DNA of 64,000 nucleotides from the NCBI GenBank assembly GCA_001898855.1, contig MKVN01000027.1, forward strand, positions 21,301-85,300, written 5' to 3'. The translations under genes and the position numbers were made by a program. The first letter of the stretch is position 1; every line of letters begins with the position of its first letter. Below are positions 1-9,465 of this stretch, one piece after another. The stretch is from Micrococcales bacterium 73-13 (GTDB lineage: Bacteria > Actinomycetota > Actinomycetes > Actinomycetales > Microbacteriaceae). The notes under the pieces were generated by a model. The model ran no database searches. It had not been told where the DNA came from and saw only the letters and a list, made by a program, of their open reading frames with translations.

Positions 1-326
1 CCGATCTGCATGGTGCAGGGCTGCGAGGTCTTGTTCTCCAGGGTCAGCCAGAGCTGCGGGAGCTCGCCGGCGGCGTACTCGGTCTTGTCGGTGTCCGCGG
101 TCAGCGCGATCCGAGTCGGGTCGCAGGCGCCGCCGGCGGTCGCCGTCGGGCCCGGGGTCGCCCCGATCGACGTGGTCGGCGCCGGCGTCGACTGGCCGCT
201 GCCGCGGGGGATGAGGACGATGACGAGGATCACGACGATCGCGACGAGGATCCCGAGCACGAGCAGCCGCCGCCGCCAGTACACCTTCGGCGGCAGGGGG
301 CCCCGCGGACGCACGACGCTCGACAT
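1..326 (-). CDS. Membrane-anchored hypothetical protein (3' end outside window)
   Basis: The reading frame starts with ATG at 326 and runs off the left edge, so only 108 residues are visible. A basic N-terminus (about residues 7-20, ending WRRR) precedes one strong hydrophobic segment (about 21-40), then a Thr/Pro/Ser-rich stretch and the beginning of an extracytoplasmic domain with two cysteines (in GGACDP and SQPCTM). This is a single-pass protein facing outward; the small domain might be a beta-sandwich, but I do not recognise a family. A TACCCT -10 box lies 6 nt before the ATG, so the mRNA is probably leaderless. It is transcribed away from argA. Function unknown. Confidence 0.7.
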   Translation of the reverse strand, partial: MSSVVRPRGPLPPKVYWRRRLLVLGILVAIVVILVIVLIPRGSGQSTPAPTTSIGATPGPTATAGGACDPTRIALTADTDKTEYAAGELPQLWLTLENKTSQPCTMQI

Positions 327-395
327 GCCGTCAGGGTATGTCGGCGCACCGGCGCCCGCGGGGTGCGCGCCCGGCGTTGCGCGCGACCGTCGCGC

Positions 396-896
396 TCAGA
401 GCCGCTTCAGCATCCTGGTGTTGCCGAGGGTGTTCGGCTTCACCCGGGCGAGGTCGAGGAACTCGGCGACGCCCTCGTCGCTGGAGCGGACGAGCTCCGC
501 GTAGACGTCCGGGTCGACGGTCTCGGACCCCATGTCGACGAAGCCGTGCCGGCCGAAGAACGCCACCTCGAAGGTCAGGCAGAACAGCCGGGAGAGCCCG
601 TAGCCGCGCGCGTCCTCCTCGAGCGCCTCGAGCAGCGCGTGCCCGACGCCGTGGCCGCGCCACTCGTCGGCGACGGCGAGCGTGCGGATCTCCCCGAGGT
701 CCGACCAGATCACGTGCAGGGCGCCGAAGCCGACCACCCGCCCCTCGGCGTCGACCGCGACGCGGAACTCCGGGACCGCGCCGTAGGACTCGACCCACTC
801 CTTGCCGAGCAGGATGCGGCGCTCGACGAGCGGGGCGGCGATCGCGCGCATCGCCGGCACGTCGCCGGTCCGGGCGCGGCGCACGGTGACGGTCAC
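396..896 (-). CDS. argA: Amino-acid (glutamate) N-acetyltransferase, ArgA-type GNAT
   Basis: A 166-residue GNAT acetyltransferase. The acetyl-CoA loop is the RGHGVG segment near residue 80. The segments LHVIWSDLGEIRTLAV and EFLDLARVKPNTLGNTRML closely match what I remember of the short mycobacterial N-acetylglutamate synthase (Rv2747 type), which makes the first intermediate of arginine synthesis from acetyl-CoA and glutamate. The GTG start at 896 is chosen because TAGTCT lies 8 nt upstream (leaderless pattern) and because the family domain begins at once (VTVTVRRARTGDVPAM). An open extension to 1151 would overlap the divergent gene and lacks domain content. The gene stands alone, not in an arg operon, as is common for this short form. 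Confidence 0.88.
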   Translation of the reverse strand: MTVTVRRARTGDVPAMRAIAAPLVERRILLGKEWVESYGAVPEFRVAVDAEGRVVGFGALHVIWSDLGEIRTLAVADEWRGHGVGHALLEALEEDARGYGLSRLFCLTFEVAFFGRHGFVDMGSETVDPDVYAELVRSSDEGVAEFLDLARVKPNTLGNTRMLKRL

Positions 897-989
897 GGGG
901 GTCCAGACTACCCGGCGGCCGCGACCGGCGGGCGGCGGCGCGGGCGGGGCGCGATGCGATCCGGGAGCGATGCCGCGTACCCTGTTCGA

Positions 990-1409
990 GTGACATGGAG
1001 GGCGATCGACCGGCTGCAGGCCGAGATCGAGGAGTTCGCCGACCGGGTCACGGCGCGCATCCTGGTCGAGGTGCCCGAGTACTCCGCGGACGCGACGGCG
1101 CGGACGCTGCTCGGCCCGTCCGTGCAGCAGAACGCCGACGAGGTGCTGCACGTGCTGCGGGGCGAGCCGGCGGCGATGGCCGCGGCGCGGAACGTCGGGC
1201 TCGCGAGCGCGATCGGCACCAGCCTCCCGCTCGACGCGGTGCTGCGCGCCTACCAGGTCGCGCGCGACGCGTTCGTCGGGCGGCTCCGCGAGCTCGGCGA
1301 CGGCGAGGACCTCGGCGAGCCGCTCGGACGACTGGAGTCCGCCTACCGCGAGGCCGTCGCCTCGATCAGCGAGGAGTACCTCGCCGCGAAGCGACGGCTC
1401 GGCGGCTGA
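990..1409 (+). CDS. Solo RsbRD/PucR N-terminal-like sensor domain protein
   Basis: A 139-residue all-helical protein with GTG start at 990; TACCCT lies 6 nt upstream, so it is probably leaderless. The pattern (FADRVTARILVEVPEYS, then a helix ending VLHVLRGEP, then SLPLDAVLRAYQVARD) resembles the helical N-terminal domain of PucR/CdaR-type regulators and RsbRD-like proteins. Those usually continue into a GGDEF-like and an HTH domain. Here the protein ends after about 30 more helical residues, and the next 20 bp lead directly into the clpC stop codon, so no DNA-binding part is present. It is either a stand-alone helper domain or a truncated regulator. Family assignment is from pattern memory only. 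Confidence 0.6.
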   Translation: MTWRAIDRLQAEIEEFADRVTARILVEVPEYSADATARTLLGPSVQQNADEVLHVLRGEPAAMAAARNVGLASAIGTSLPLDAVLRAYQVARDAFVGRLRELGDGEDLGEPLGRLESAYREAVASISEEYLAAKRRLGG

Positions 1410-1430
1410 GCCCGGCCCGGAGGCCAGGCG

Positions 1431-3920
<2,490 letters not shown>

Positions 3921-4046
3921 CTGGAGGACTCCTTGAGCCGGAGTCGCCGGTGGACTCCGTTCATCGAGGCTAACGCCGCGGGCACGGCCGATGTGCCGGT
4001 GTTCGCCGTGGGCGCAGTGCGCGGGCTTGGCGCTAGAGTCGGCCGC

Positions 4047-4184
4047 ATGACGGACGAGAGCGGCCCGAGCGGATTCCTCGGGCGGTTGCGCCAGCGCAAG
4101 TGGATCGTCTGGCTCACCGTCATCGGCCTGCTCGTGCTCGCCGGCGGCGTGACGTTCATCACGATCGTCGTCCAGGCGCTCTGA
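4047..4184 (+). CDS. Small single-pass membrane protein (45 aa)
   Basis: A 45-residue ORF, divergent from clpC: an N-terminal polar part with a basic patch (RLRQRK), then one hydrophobic helix (about residues 19-42) and no further domain. TAGAGT lies 7 nt before the ATG, giving a leaderless promoter; this and the clean membrane topology (positive-inside) support a real gene. A 9-bp self-complementary GC block directly after the stop may end its transcript. No family recognised; similar tiny actinobacterial membrane proteins are common beside clpC. Confidence 0.65.
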   Translation: MTDESGPSGFLGRLRQRKWIVWLTVIGLLVLAGGVTFITIVVQAL

Positions 4185-4191
4185 CCCGGCG

Positions 4192-4209
4192 GAGCGGGGC
4201 GCCCCGCTC
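4192..4209 (+). terminator. GC-rich hairpin after the 45-aa membrane protein gene
   Basis: GAGCGGGGC is followed immediately by its exact reverse complement GCCCCGCTC, 7 bp after the stop at 4184. In practice this is a 7-bp stem with a 4-nt loop. There is no T-run, as is usual in high-GC actinobacteria, so terminator function is inferred. Confidence 0.4.
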
Positions 4210-4299
4210 GGCCGAGCGGCTCGACGGCCGTGGACGCAGCACGAGGAGCGAATATCATTTCGTTCTGTGACGAAGTATTCCGGGCCCGAAGGCCGGCGC

Positions 4300-5586
4300 A
4301 TGACGCTCACCCTCTTCATGGCCCTGACCGGCTACTTCAAGAAGTCGTGGACCCTGCCCGGCTCCCGCGCCGAGGAGCTCGGCGGGTTCCCGCTCTTCCT
4401 GGACGTCGCCCGGATGGCGGAGGACGCCAAGATCGACGCGGTCTTCCTCGCGGACGCGCTGGTGAACGACAACGTGGTCGCCGGCAACATCGAGTTCAAC
4501 GCCTTCCACGAGCCGCTCACCACGCTGGCGGCGACGGCCGCGCGCACCTCGAGGATCGGCCTGGTCGGCACGCTCTCCACCACCTTCAGCGAGCCGTACA
4601 ACGCGGCCAGGATGTTCAACAGCCTCGATCACATCAGCGGCGGCCGTGCCGGGTGGAACGTCGTCACCTCGCTCACCGGGGACAAGAACTTCGGCATGAC
4701 CGGGATGCCGGAGGCCGAGGAGCGCTACCGCCGCGCCGGCGAGTTCGTCGACGTGGTCCGCGAGCTCTGGGACAGCTGGGCCGACGACGCCATCACGGCG
4801 GACCGCGAGCGCGGCGTGTGGCTCGACCGCGACCGGGTGCACGACATCGAGCATCACGGCGAGTTCTTCGACGTCGTCGGATCGCTCACCATGGGGCGGT
4901 CGCCGCAGGGGCATCCCGTCCTCGCGCAGGCCGGCTCCTCGCCGACCGGGATGGACCTCGGCGCCCGCATCGGCGACCTGATCTACACGGCGCAGCCGGA
5001 CAAGGCCGAGGCCATCGCGTTCTACGACCGGATCAAGCAGATGGCGGCCGGGCACGGCCGCGCCCGCACCGACACGATCGTGCTGCCCGGCATCATCGCG
5101 GTCGTCGGCGAGACGGAGCGGGACGCCGCAGAGCTGGTGCGGATGCTCGACTCGGTCGTCGACTTCGAGCTCGGCCGCAGCACGCTCGGCAAGGCGATCT
5201 CGATCGACCTGTCGGAGCTCGAGCTCGACGAGCCGATCCCGGCCGAGCGCTGGGGCGAGTGGCAGGACTACAGCCGCTACGTGATGTACCGCCGGCTCGC
5301 CGAGGACCGCGGCCTGACGCTGCGCGACCTGATCCTCACCAACACCCGCTCGTTCGGGCACGGCTTCGTCGCCGGCACCGCGGCGCAGATCGCCGACCGG
5401 ATGATCGACTGGTTCGAGTCGGGGGCCTGCGACGGCTTCAACTTCAACCCGCCGTGGATCCCGGGCGGCCTGCGGAACATCTGCGAGCTGCTCGTCCCCG
5501 AGCTGCAGGAGCGCGGCTACTTCCACGCCGACTACGAGGGCGACACCCTGCGCGAGCATCTGGGACTGGCGCGCCCGGGGGCCTGA
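4300..5586 (+). CDS. LLM-class flavin monooxygenase, NtaA/SnaA/DszA type
   Basis: A 428-residue luciferase-like (TIM-barrel) FMNH2-dependent monooxygenase of the NtaA/SnaA/DszA group. Seen: SWTLPGSRAEE and FLADAL near the N-terminus, GLVGTLSTTFSEPYN and DHISGGRAGWNVVTS in the FMN-binding half, and SPTGMDLGARIGDLIYT. The usual size of the group is 430-460. ATG at 4300 has GAAGG 7 nt upstream; a GTG at 4267 in the same frame is the alternative start. Such enzymes need reduced FMN from a separate reductase; none is adjacent, but one is encoded at 8278-9465. An imperfect inverted repeat (GAATA..TTCG / CGAA.TATTC, 4250-4280) overlaps the GTG and may be an operator. Substrate unknown (aminopolycarboxylate, sulfur heterocycle or similar). 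Confidence 0.88.
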   Translation: MTLTLFMALTGYFKKSWTLPGSRAEELGGFPLFLDVARMAEDAKIDAVFLADALVNDNVVAGNIEFNAFHEPLTTLAATAARTSRIGLVGTLSTTFSEPYNAARMFNSLDHISGGRAGWNVVTSLTGDKNFGMTGMPEAEERYRRAGEFVDVVRELWDSWADDAITADRERGVWLDRDRVHDIEHHGEFFDVVGSLTMGRSPQGHPVLAQAGSSPTGMDLGARIGDLIYTAQPDKAEAIAFYDRIKQMAAGHGRARTDTIVLPGIIAVVGETERDAAELVRMLDSVVDFELGRSTLGKAISIDLSELELDEPIPAERWGEWQDYSRYVMYRRLAEDRGLTLRDLILTNTRSFGHGFVAGTAAQIADRMIDWFESGACDGFNFNPPWIPGGLRNICELLVPELQERGYFHADYEGDTLREHLGLARPGA

Positions 5587-5613
5587 GGCGCCCGCTCGGG
5601 AGCCGCTGCTCGG

Positions 5614-5790
5614 TCAGGACCGCGGCGGGAGGCCGATCCTGGCGCGCTCCTCGGCCTCGATCCGCGCCGCGACGGCGCGCTCCCTGCGGTCGGCGTGGAT
5701 CACCGAGCGCAGGATCAGCCAGAACACCAGCCCGAGCACGATGGTCGGGATCAGCGAGTAGACGGCGTTCGCCCAGAACTCCTGCGGCAC
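5614..5790 (-). CDS. Small conserved single-pass membrane protein (58 aa)
   Basis: A 58-residue ORF starting with GTG at 5790 (VPQEFWANAVYSLIPT) that has one hydrophobic segment (about 12-28) followed by an amphipathic, charged helix (HADRRERAVAARIEAEERAR) on the cytoplasmic side. An in-frame stop just upstream fixes the start near GTG. I have seen this kind of short PEFWANAVYSLIPT-like protein beside lysS in Microbacteriaceae, so it is likely a real conserved gene. Transcribed in the same direction as lysS and probably downstream in its transcript. Function unknown. Confidence 0.7.
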   Translation of the reverse strand: MPQEFWANAVYSLIPTIVLGLVFWLILRSVIHADRRERAVAARIEAEERARIGLPPRS

Positions 5791-5871
5791 CCCACCAGTC
5801 TCTCATCTCTTCCCGGGAGGCGGCGCCGCACGGCCGTGCGGCATCCCGGCGGCGGCGCGACGGGACGCGGC

Positions 5872-5961
5872 TCAGCGGGCGACGAGGAACCAGACGGCGA
5901 CGCCGATCACCAGCGCCGCGAGCACGACGCCCATCACGAGCCGGGAGCTTCGGCGGTCCAC
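5872..5961 (-). CDS. Very small membrane ORF downstream of lysS (29 aa)
   Basis: A 29-residue frame begins with GTG at 5961, 2 nt after the lysS stop: a basic N-terminus (VDRRSSR) followed by a single uninterrupted hydrophobic helix and a stop. The tight spacing suggests translational coupling to lysS. Topology and placement are typical of tiny membrane peptides, but the length is too small for certainty. Confidence 0.45.
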   Translation of the reverse strand: MDRRSSRLVMGVVLAALVIGVAVWFLVAR

Positions 5962-5963
5962 CG

Positions 5964-7463
5964 CTACTTCACCAGCGGGAAGAGGATCGTCTCGCGGATG
6001 CCGAGGCCCGTGATCGCCATCAGCAGCCGATCGAGGCCGACGCCGATGCCGCCGGTCGGCGGCATGCCGTGCTCGAGCGCGCGGAGGAACTCCTCGTCGA
6101 GCCGCATCGCCTCGTCGTCGCCGCGGCCGGCGAGCCGCGCCTGCTCGACGAAGCGCTCGCGCTGGATCACGGGGTCGACCAGCTCGGAGTAGCCGGTCGC
6201 GAGCTCGAAGCCGCGGGTGTAGAGATCCCACTTCTCGACGACGCCGGGCGTCGACCGGTGGTCGCGCACCAGCGGCGAGGTGTCGACCGGGAAGTCCATC
6301 ACGAAGGTCGGGCGGACGAGATCCGGCTTGACGAAGTGCTCCCAGAGCTCCTCGACGTACTTGCCGTGGATCGGGTGCCGCACCTCGATGCCGAGCTCGG
6401 CCGCCCAGGCCGCGAGCTCCTCGAACGGGGTCTCTGGGCCGACCTCGCGCCCCGAGGCGGCGGAGAGCGACTCGTACATCCGGATCCGGTCCCACCGGCC
6501 GCCGAGGTCGTACTCGGTGCCGTCCGCCCAGGTCACCGTCAGCGAGCCGGAGACGGCGAGCGCCGCGTCCTGCACCAGCTCCTGCGTCAGATCGGCCATC
6601 CGCCCGTAGTCGGCGTAGGCCTCGTACGCCTCGATCATGACGAACTCGGGGCTGTGCGTGGAGTCCGCGCCCTCGTTGCGGAAGTTCCGGTTGATCTCGA
6701 ACACCCGCTCGAGCCCGCCGACGACGGCGCGCTTCAGGAACAGCTCCGGCGCGATCCGCAGGTAGAGCTCGGTGTCGAAGGCGTTCGACCGTGTGACGAA
6801 CGGTCGCGCGGAGGCGCCGCCGTGCTGCACCTGGAGCATCGGCGTCTCGACCTCGAGGTAGCCGTTCGCGGCGAACGTCGCGCGCAGGCTCGCGCTCACC
6901 GCCGCCCGCGCGCGCACCGTCTCGCGCGCCTGCTCGCGGACGATGAGGTCGAGGTAGCGCGAGCGCACGCGCGACTCCTCGGAGAGCTCCTTGTACATGT
7001 TCGGCAGCGGCCGCAGGGCCTTCGCGGCGAGCTGCCACTCGTCGACCATGACGCTGAGCTCGCCGCGACGGCTCGAGACGACCTCGCCGTGCACGAAGAG
7101 GTGATCGCCGAGGTCGACGACGTCCTTGAAGTCCTCGAGCGAGCCCTCGCCGACCACCGCCGCCGAGAGCATCGCCTGGATGCGCTGGCCGTCGCCGGCC
7201 TGCAGGGAGACGAAGGACAGCTTCCCGGTGTCGCGGCGGAAGACGACGCGTCCGGCGAGGCCGACCGACTCGCCGGTCTCGGCGCCGGGCTCGAGGTCGG
7301 GGTGGCGTGCGCGCACCTCGCCGATCGTCGTCGTGATCGGCAGCGCGACGGGGTACGCGTCGGCGCCGCGTTCGATGAGCCGCGCCCGCTTGCCGAGACG
7401 GACGCGCATCTGCTCGCTGATCTCCTCGGCGGTCGGCTCGGCCGCCTCGATCTCCTCCGTCAC
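5964..7463 (-). CDS. lysS: Lysyl-tRNA synthetase, class II
   Basis: A 499-residue class II synthetase that charges tRNA-Lys. An OB-fold anticodon-binding domain (about 60-170) precedes the class II core: motif 1 around FAANGYLEVETPML, motif 2 around RVFEINRNFRNEG, motif 3 GIGVGLDRLLMAITG near the C-terminus. HGMPPTGGIGVG is the usual LysS active-site segment. GTG at 7463 is preferred because TAGGCT ends 8 nt before it (leaderless pattern); a TTG at 7472 is the longer in-frame option. In Microbacteriaceae lysS usually lies directly beside panC; here a 14-kb catabolic block separates them. Confidence 0.97.
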   Translation of the reverse strand: MTEEIEAAEPTAEEISEQMRVRLGKRARLIERGADAYPVALPITTTIGEVRARHPDLEPGAETGESVGLAGRVVFRRDTGKLSFVSLQAGDGQRIQAMLSAAVVGEGSLEDFKDVVDLGDHLFVHGEVVSSRRGELSVMVDEWQLAAKALRPLPNMYKELSEESRVRSRYLDLIVREQARETVRARAAVSASLRATFAANGYLEVETPMLQVQHGGASARPFVTRSNAFDTELYLRIAPELFLKRAVVGGLERVFEINRNFRNEGADSTHSPEFVMIEAYEAYADYGRMADLTQELVQDAALAVSGSLTVTWADGTEYDLGGRWDRIRMYESLSAASGREVGPETPFEELAAWAAELGIEVRHPIHGKYVEELWEHFVKPDLVRPTFVMDFPVDTSPLVRDHRSTPGVVEKWDLYTRGFELATGYSELVDPVIQRERFVEQARLAGRGDDEAMRLDEEFLRALEHGMPPTGGIGVGLDRLLMAITGLGIRETILFPLVK

Positions 7464-7516
7464 GACGTCCAAGCCTACCGGGGTCGCCCTCGCGCCCCCT
7501 GGTCCGGTCGCGGGCG

Positions 7517-8281
7517 TCAGCCCAGCATGATCGACCCGCCGTCGACGCTGATCGTCTGCCCCGTCACGAACGCGGCGTCCTCACCGAGGAAGAACAGGAT
7601 CGGCCCCGTCAGGTCGGCCGGCCGGCCGAGGCGGCCGAGCGCGACGTTCGAGAGGTGCTGCTCCATCGCCGCGGGCGGGATGCTCTCGATCTCCGCGCGG
7701 ATGCCCTCCACCTCGACCAGGCCCGGGGCGATGCAGTTCACCCGGATGCCGTGCTTGCCGACCTCCCGGGCGAGCTGCCGGGTCAGGCCGATCGCGCCGG
7801 CCTTCGCGGCCCCGTAGGCCTGGACGCCGGTGCGCGACGAGGTCCGCCCGGCGCCGGAGGAGATGATGACGAACGACCCCTGGAGGCCGGCGTCCTTGAT
7901 CCATCGGGTGGCCTCGCGCACGCAGTAGAACACGGCGTCGAGGTTGAGCGCGACCACCCGGTGCCAGTCCTCGTCGCCGATCTCCTCGACCGGCGCACGG
8001 CGGCTGCCCGGTCCGCCGGCAGCATTGAGCAGCAGCGTCGCCGGCCCGGTCGTGCGGGCGACCTCGGCGAAGAGCTCCGCCACCGCGGCGGAGTCGGTCA
8101 CGTCGAGCCGGCGGCGGATGATCCGTCCGGCGCCGACGGCCTCCTCGCTCGGCTCGGCGAACGCGAGGTCCACCGCCCAGACGGTCGCGCCCTCGGCGGC
8201 GAGCCGCTGCGCCGCGAGCCGCGCGATGTCCCCCGCGGCGCCGGTGACGACGGCGACCCTGCCGGCGAACCCCGCGCTCAC
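7517..8281 (-). CDS. SDR-family NAD(P)-dependent oxidoreductase
   Basis: A 254-residue short-chain dehydrogenase. The cofactor loop is TGAAGDIA (a mild variant of TGxxxGIG); LNAAGGPG replaces the usual NNAG; the active site has SSGAGRTSS and YGAAK (YxxxK). The C-terminus ends TGQTISVDGGSIM, normal for classical SDRs. Its GTG overlaps the end of the flavin reductase gene by 4 bp (GTGA), so it is the last gene of the operon that starts near 20.4 kb. A role in oxidising or reducing a hydroxyl or keto intermediate of the imported compound is inferred from context. Confidence 0.92.
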   Translation of the reverse strand: MSAGFAGRVAVVTGAAGDIARLAAQRLAAEGATVWAVDLAFAEPSEEAVGAGRIIRRRLDVTDSAAVAELFAEVARTTGPATLLLNAAGGPGSRRAPVEEIGDEDWHRVVALNLDAVFYCVREATRWIKDAGLQGSFVIISSGAGRTSSRTGVQAYGAAKAGAIGLTRQLAREVGKHGIRVNCIAPGLVEVEGIRAEIESIPPAAMEQHLSNVALGRLGRPADLTGPILFFLGEDAAFVTGQTISVDGGSIMLG

Positions 8282-9465
8282 GCGCGGACCCCGGCGGCCG
8301 AGGCGGCGACCGCGGTCAGGCGATCGATCATCGATCGCAGCCGGGCGCCCGAGGTCCGCTCGGGCAGTCCCCGCAGGGACAGGTAGACGGCGACCCTGCC
8401 GGTCGCGTCGAAGACGGGGGCCGAGATATGGCGCACGCGATACTCCTTCTCCGGTTCGATCTCGTCGATCTCGTACTCCGAGGGATCGTCGATCCGGGAA
8501 TCGATCGCTCGGAGATCCTGCATGGCGGAGGCGTCGCCCTCGGCCAGACGCGCGATGTGGCGCTCCATCTCGCTGGTCTCCGGCCGCACGAGGCTGACCG
8601 TCCAGCCGCGTTCGCGCACCCGGTCGAGGGCGGCGAGATGAGCGGCGACGAGCGACTCGTCGCGCGGGCCTGTCCCCTCGCGCAGCCATCGCCGGCGGGT
8701 CGCCTCGCCCTCCCAGGCCACCATGAGCGCGCCCTGCGGCGCCTCGAACGGCAGTCGCACGCCGATCGGCATCGGCGACTGGCCGCTGCTCGGCGTGCCG
8801 GCGCTCGCGAGCGCCACGACCCAGCGCTCGACGAGGCCGACCGCGATGCACTCGACCCCGAGCTCCTCGGCCAGGGTCTCCATCGGCGCGCGCACCGCGG
8901 CGACGACGCCGAGCACGCCGACGGCGTCGCGCGTCGTGGGGACCACCCGGGAGTGGGCGGAGAAGCGCCCGAAGCCGCCCTGGTAGAACACCAGCGGGAG
9001 CGCCGGCTCCGGCGACGAGGTGTCGAGGTCGACCACCCGGCCGATCACGATGTCGTGGTCGCCCGCGTCGACGACCTGCTCGAGCGCGCACTCGATCCAG
9101 GCGATCGAGCCGTCGACGATGGGCGCGCCGCCGGCGGCGGGATGCCATGGCACGCCCTCGAGCTTGGTCCGCGACCCCCGCAGGCTGAGGGTGCGGCAGA
9201 GCTCCTCCTGGTCGGCACCGAGCACGTTGACGCAGAAGCTCGGGAGGCCGCGGAGATCCGCGTAGCTCGTCGATTCCTTCGCGGGCATATACATGACCAG
9301 CGGCGGGTCGAGGGAGACCGAGCCGAAGCTGCCGACGACCATCGCGACCGGGATGCCGTCGGCGGCGACGGCGGTGATCGCGGCGACGCCGGTCGGATAG
9401 TTCCCGAGCACCCGGCGGAATCGCTCGGCGTCGAGCGCCGCGGGCACCCCGTCCTGCTCGGTCAT
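8278..9465 (-). CDS. Flavin reductase fused to an IclR-type effector-binding domain
   Basis: A 395-residue two-domain protein. Residues 1-165 form a flavin reductase (HpaC/RutF-like split-barrel) domain: YPTGVAAITAVAADG, SLDPPLVMYMPAKESTS, and SFCVNVLGADQEELC. Residues about 170-395 follow the IclR effector-domain plan: LPFEAPQGALMVAW where IclR has PLHATAxGKALLA, then LDRVRERGWTVSLV, then HISAPVFDATGRVAVYLSL. No helix-turn-helix is present. It should supply reduced flavin to the monooxygenase encoded at 12993-14180, and the C-terminal part may switch activity in response to a substrate. A comparable idea is known for the 4-hydroxyphenylacetate reductase C1, whose C-terminal MarR-like domain controls it. 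Overlaps both neighbours by 4 bp. Confidence 0.88.
   Translation of the reverse strand: MTEQDGVPAALDAERFRRVLGNYPTGVAAITAVAADGIPVAMVVGSFGSVSLDPPLVMYMPAKESTSYADLRGLPSFCVNVLGADQEELCRTLSLRGSRTKLEGVPWHPAAGGAPIVDGSIAWIECALEQVVDAGDHDIVIGRVVDLDTSSPEPALPLVFYQGGFGRFSAHSRVVPTTRDAVGVLGVVAAVRAPMETLAEELGVECIAVGLVERWVVALASAGTPSSGQSPMPIGVRLPFEAPQGALMVAWEGEATRRRWLREGTGPRDESLVAAHLAALDRVRERGWTVSLVRPETSEMERHIARLAEGDASAMQDLRAIDSRIDDPSEYEIDEIEPEKEYRVRHISAPVFDATGRVAVYLSLRGLPERTSGARLRSMIDRLTAVAASAAGVRA

Noticed and set aside
3921-4319. N-terminal extension of ClpC by 133 residues
   Set aside because: Translation is not domain-like, overlaps the 45-aa gene, and ATG 3920 with AAGGAG gives the standard ClpC start.
4230-7817. 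1195-codon plus-strand open frame over the monooxygenase and lysS
   Set aside because: No domain, very Arg-rich, overlaps two clear genes in other frames.
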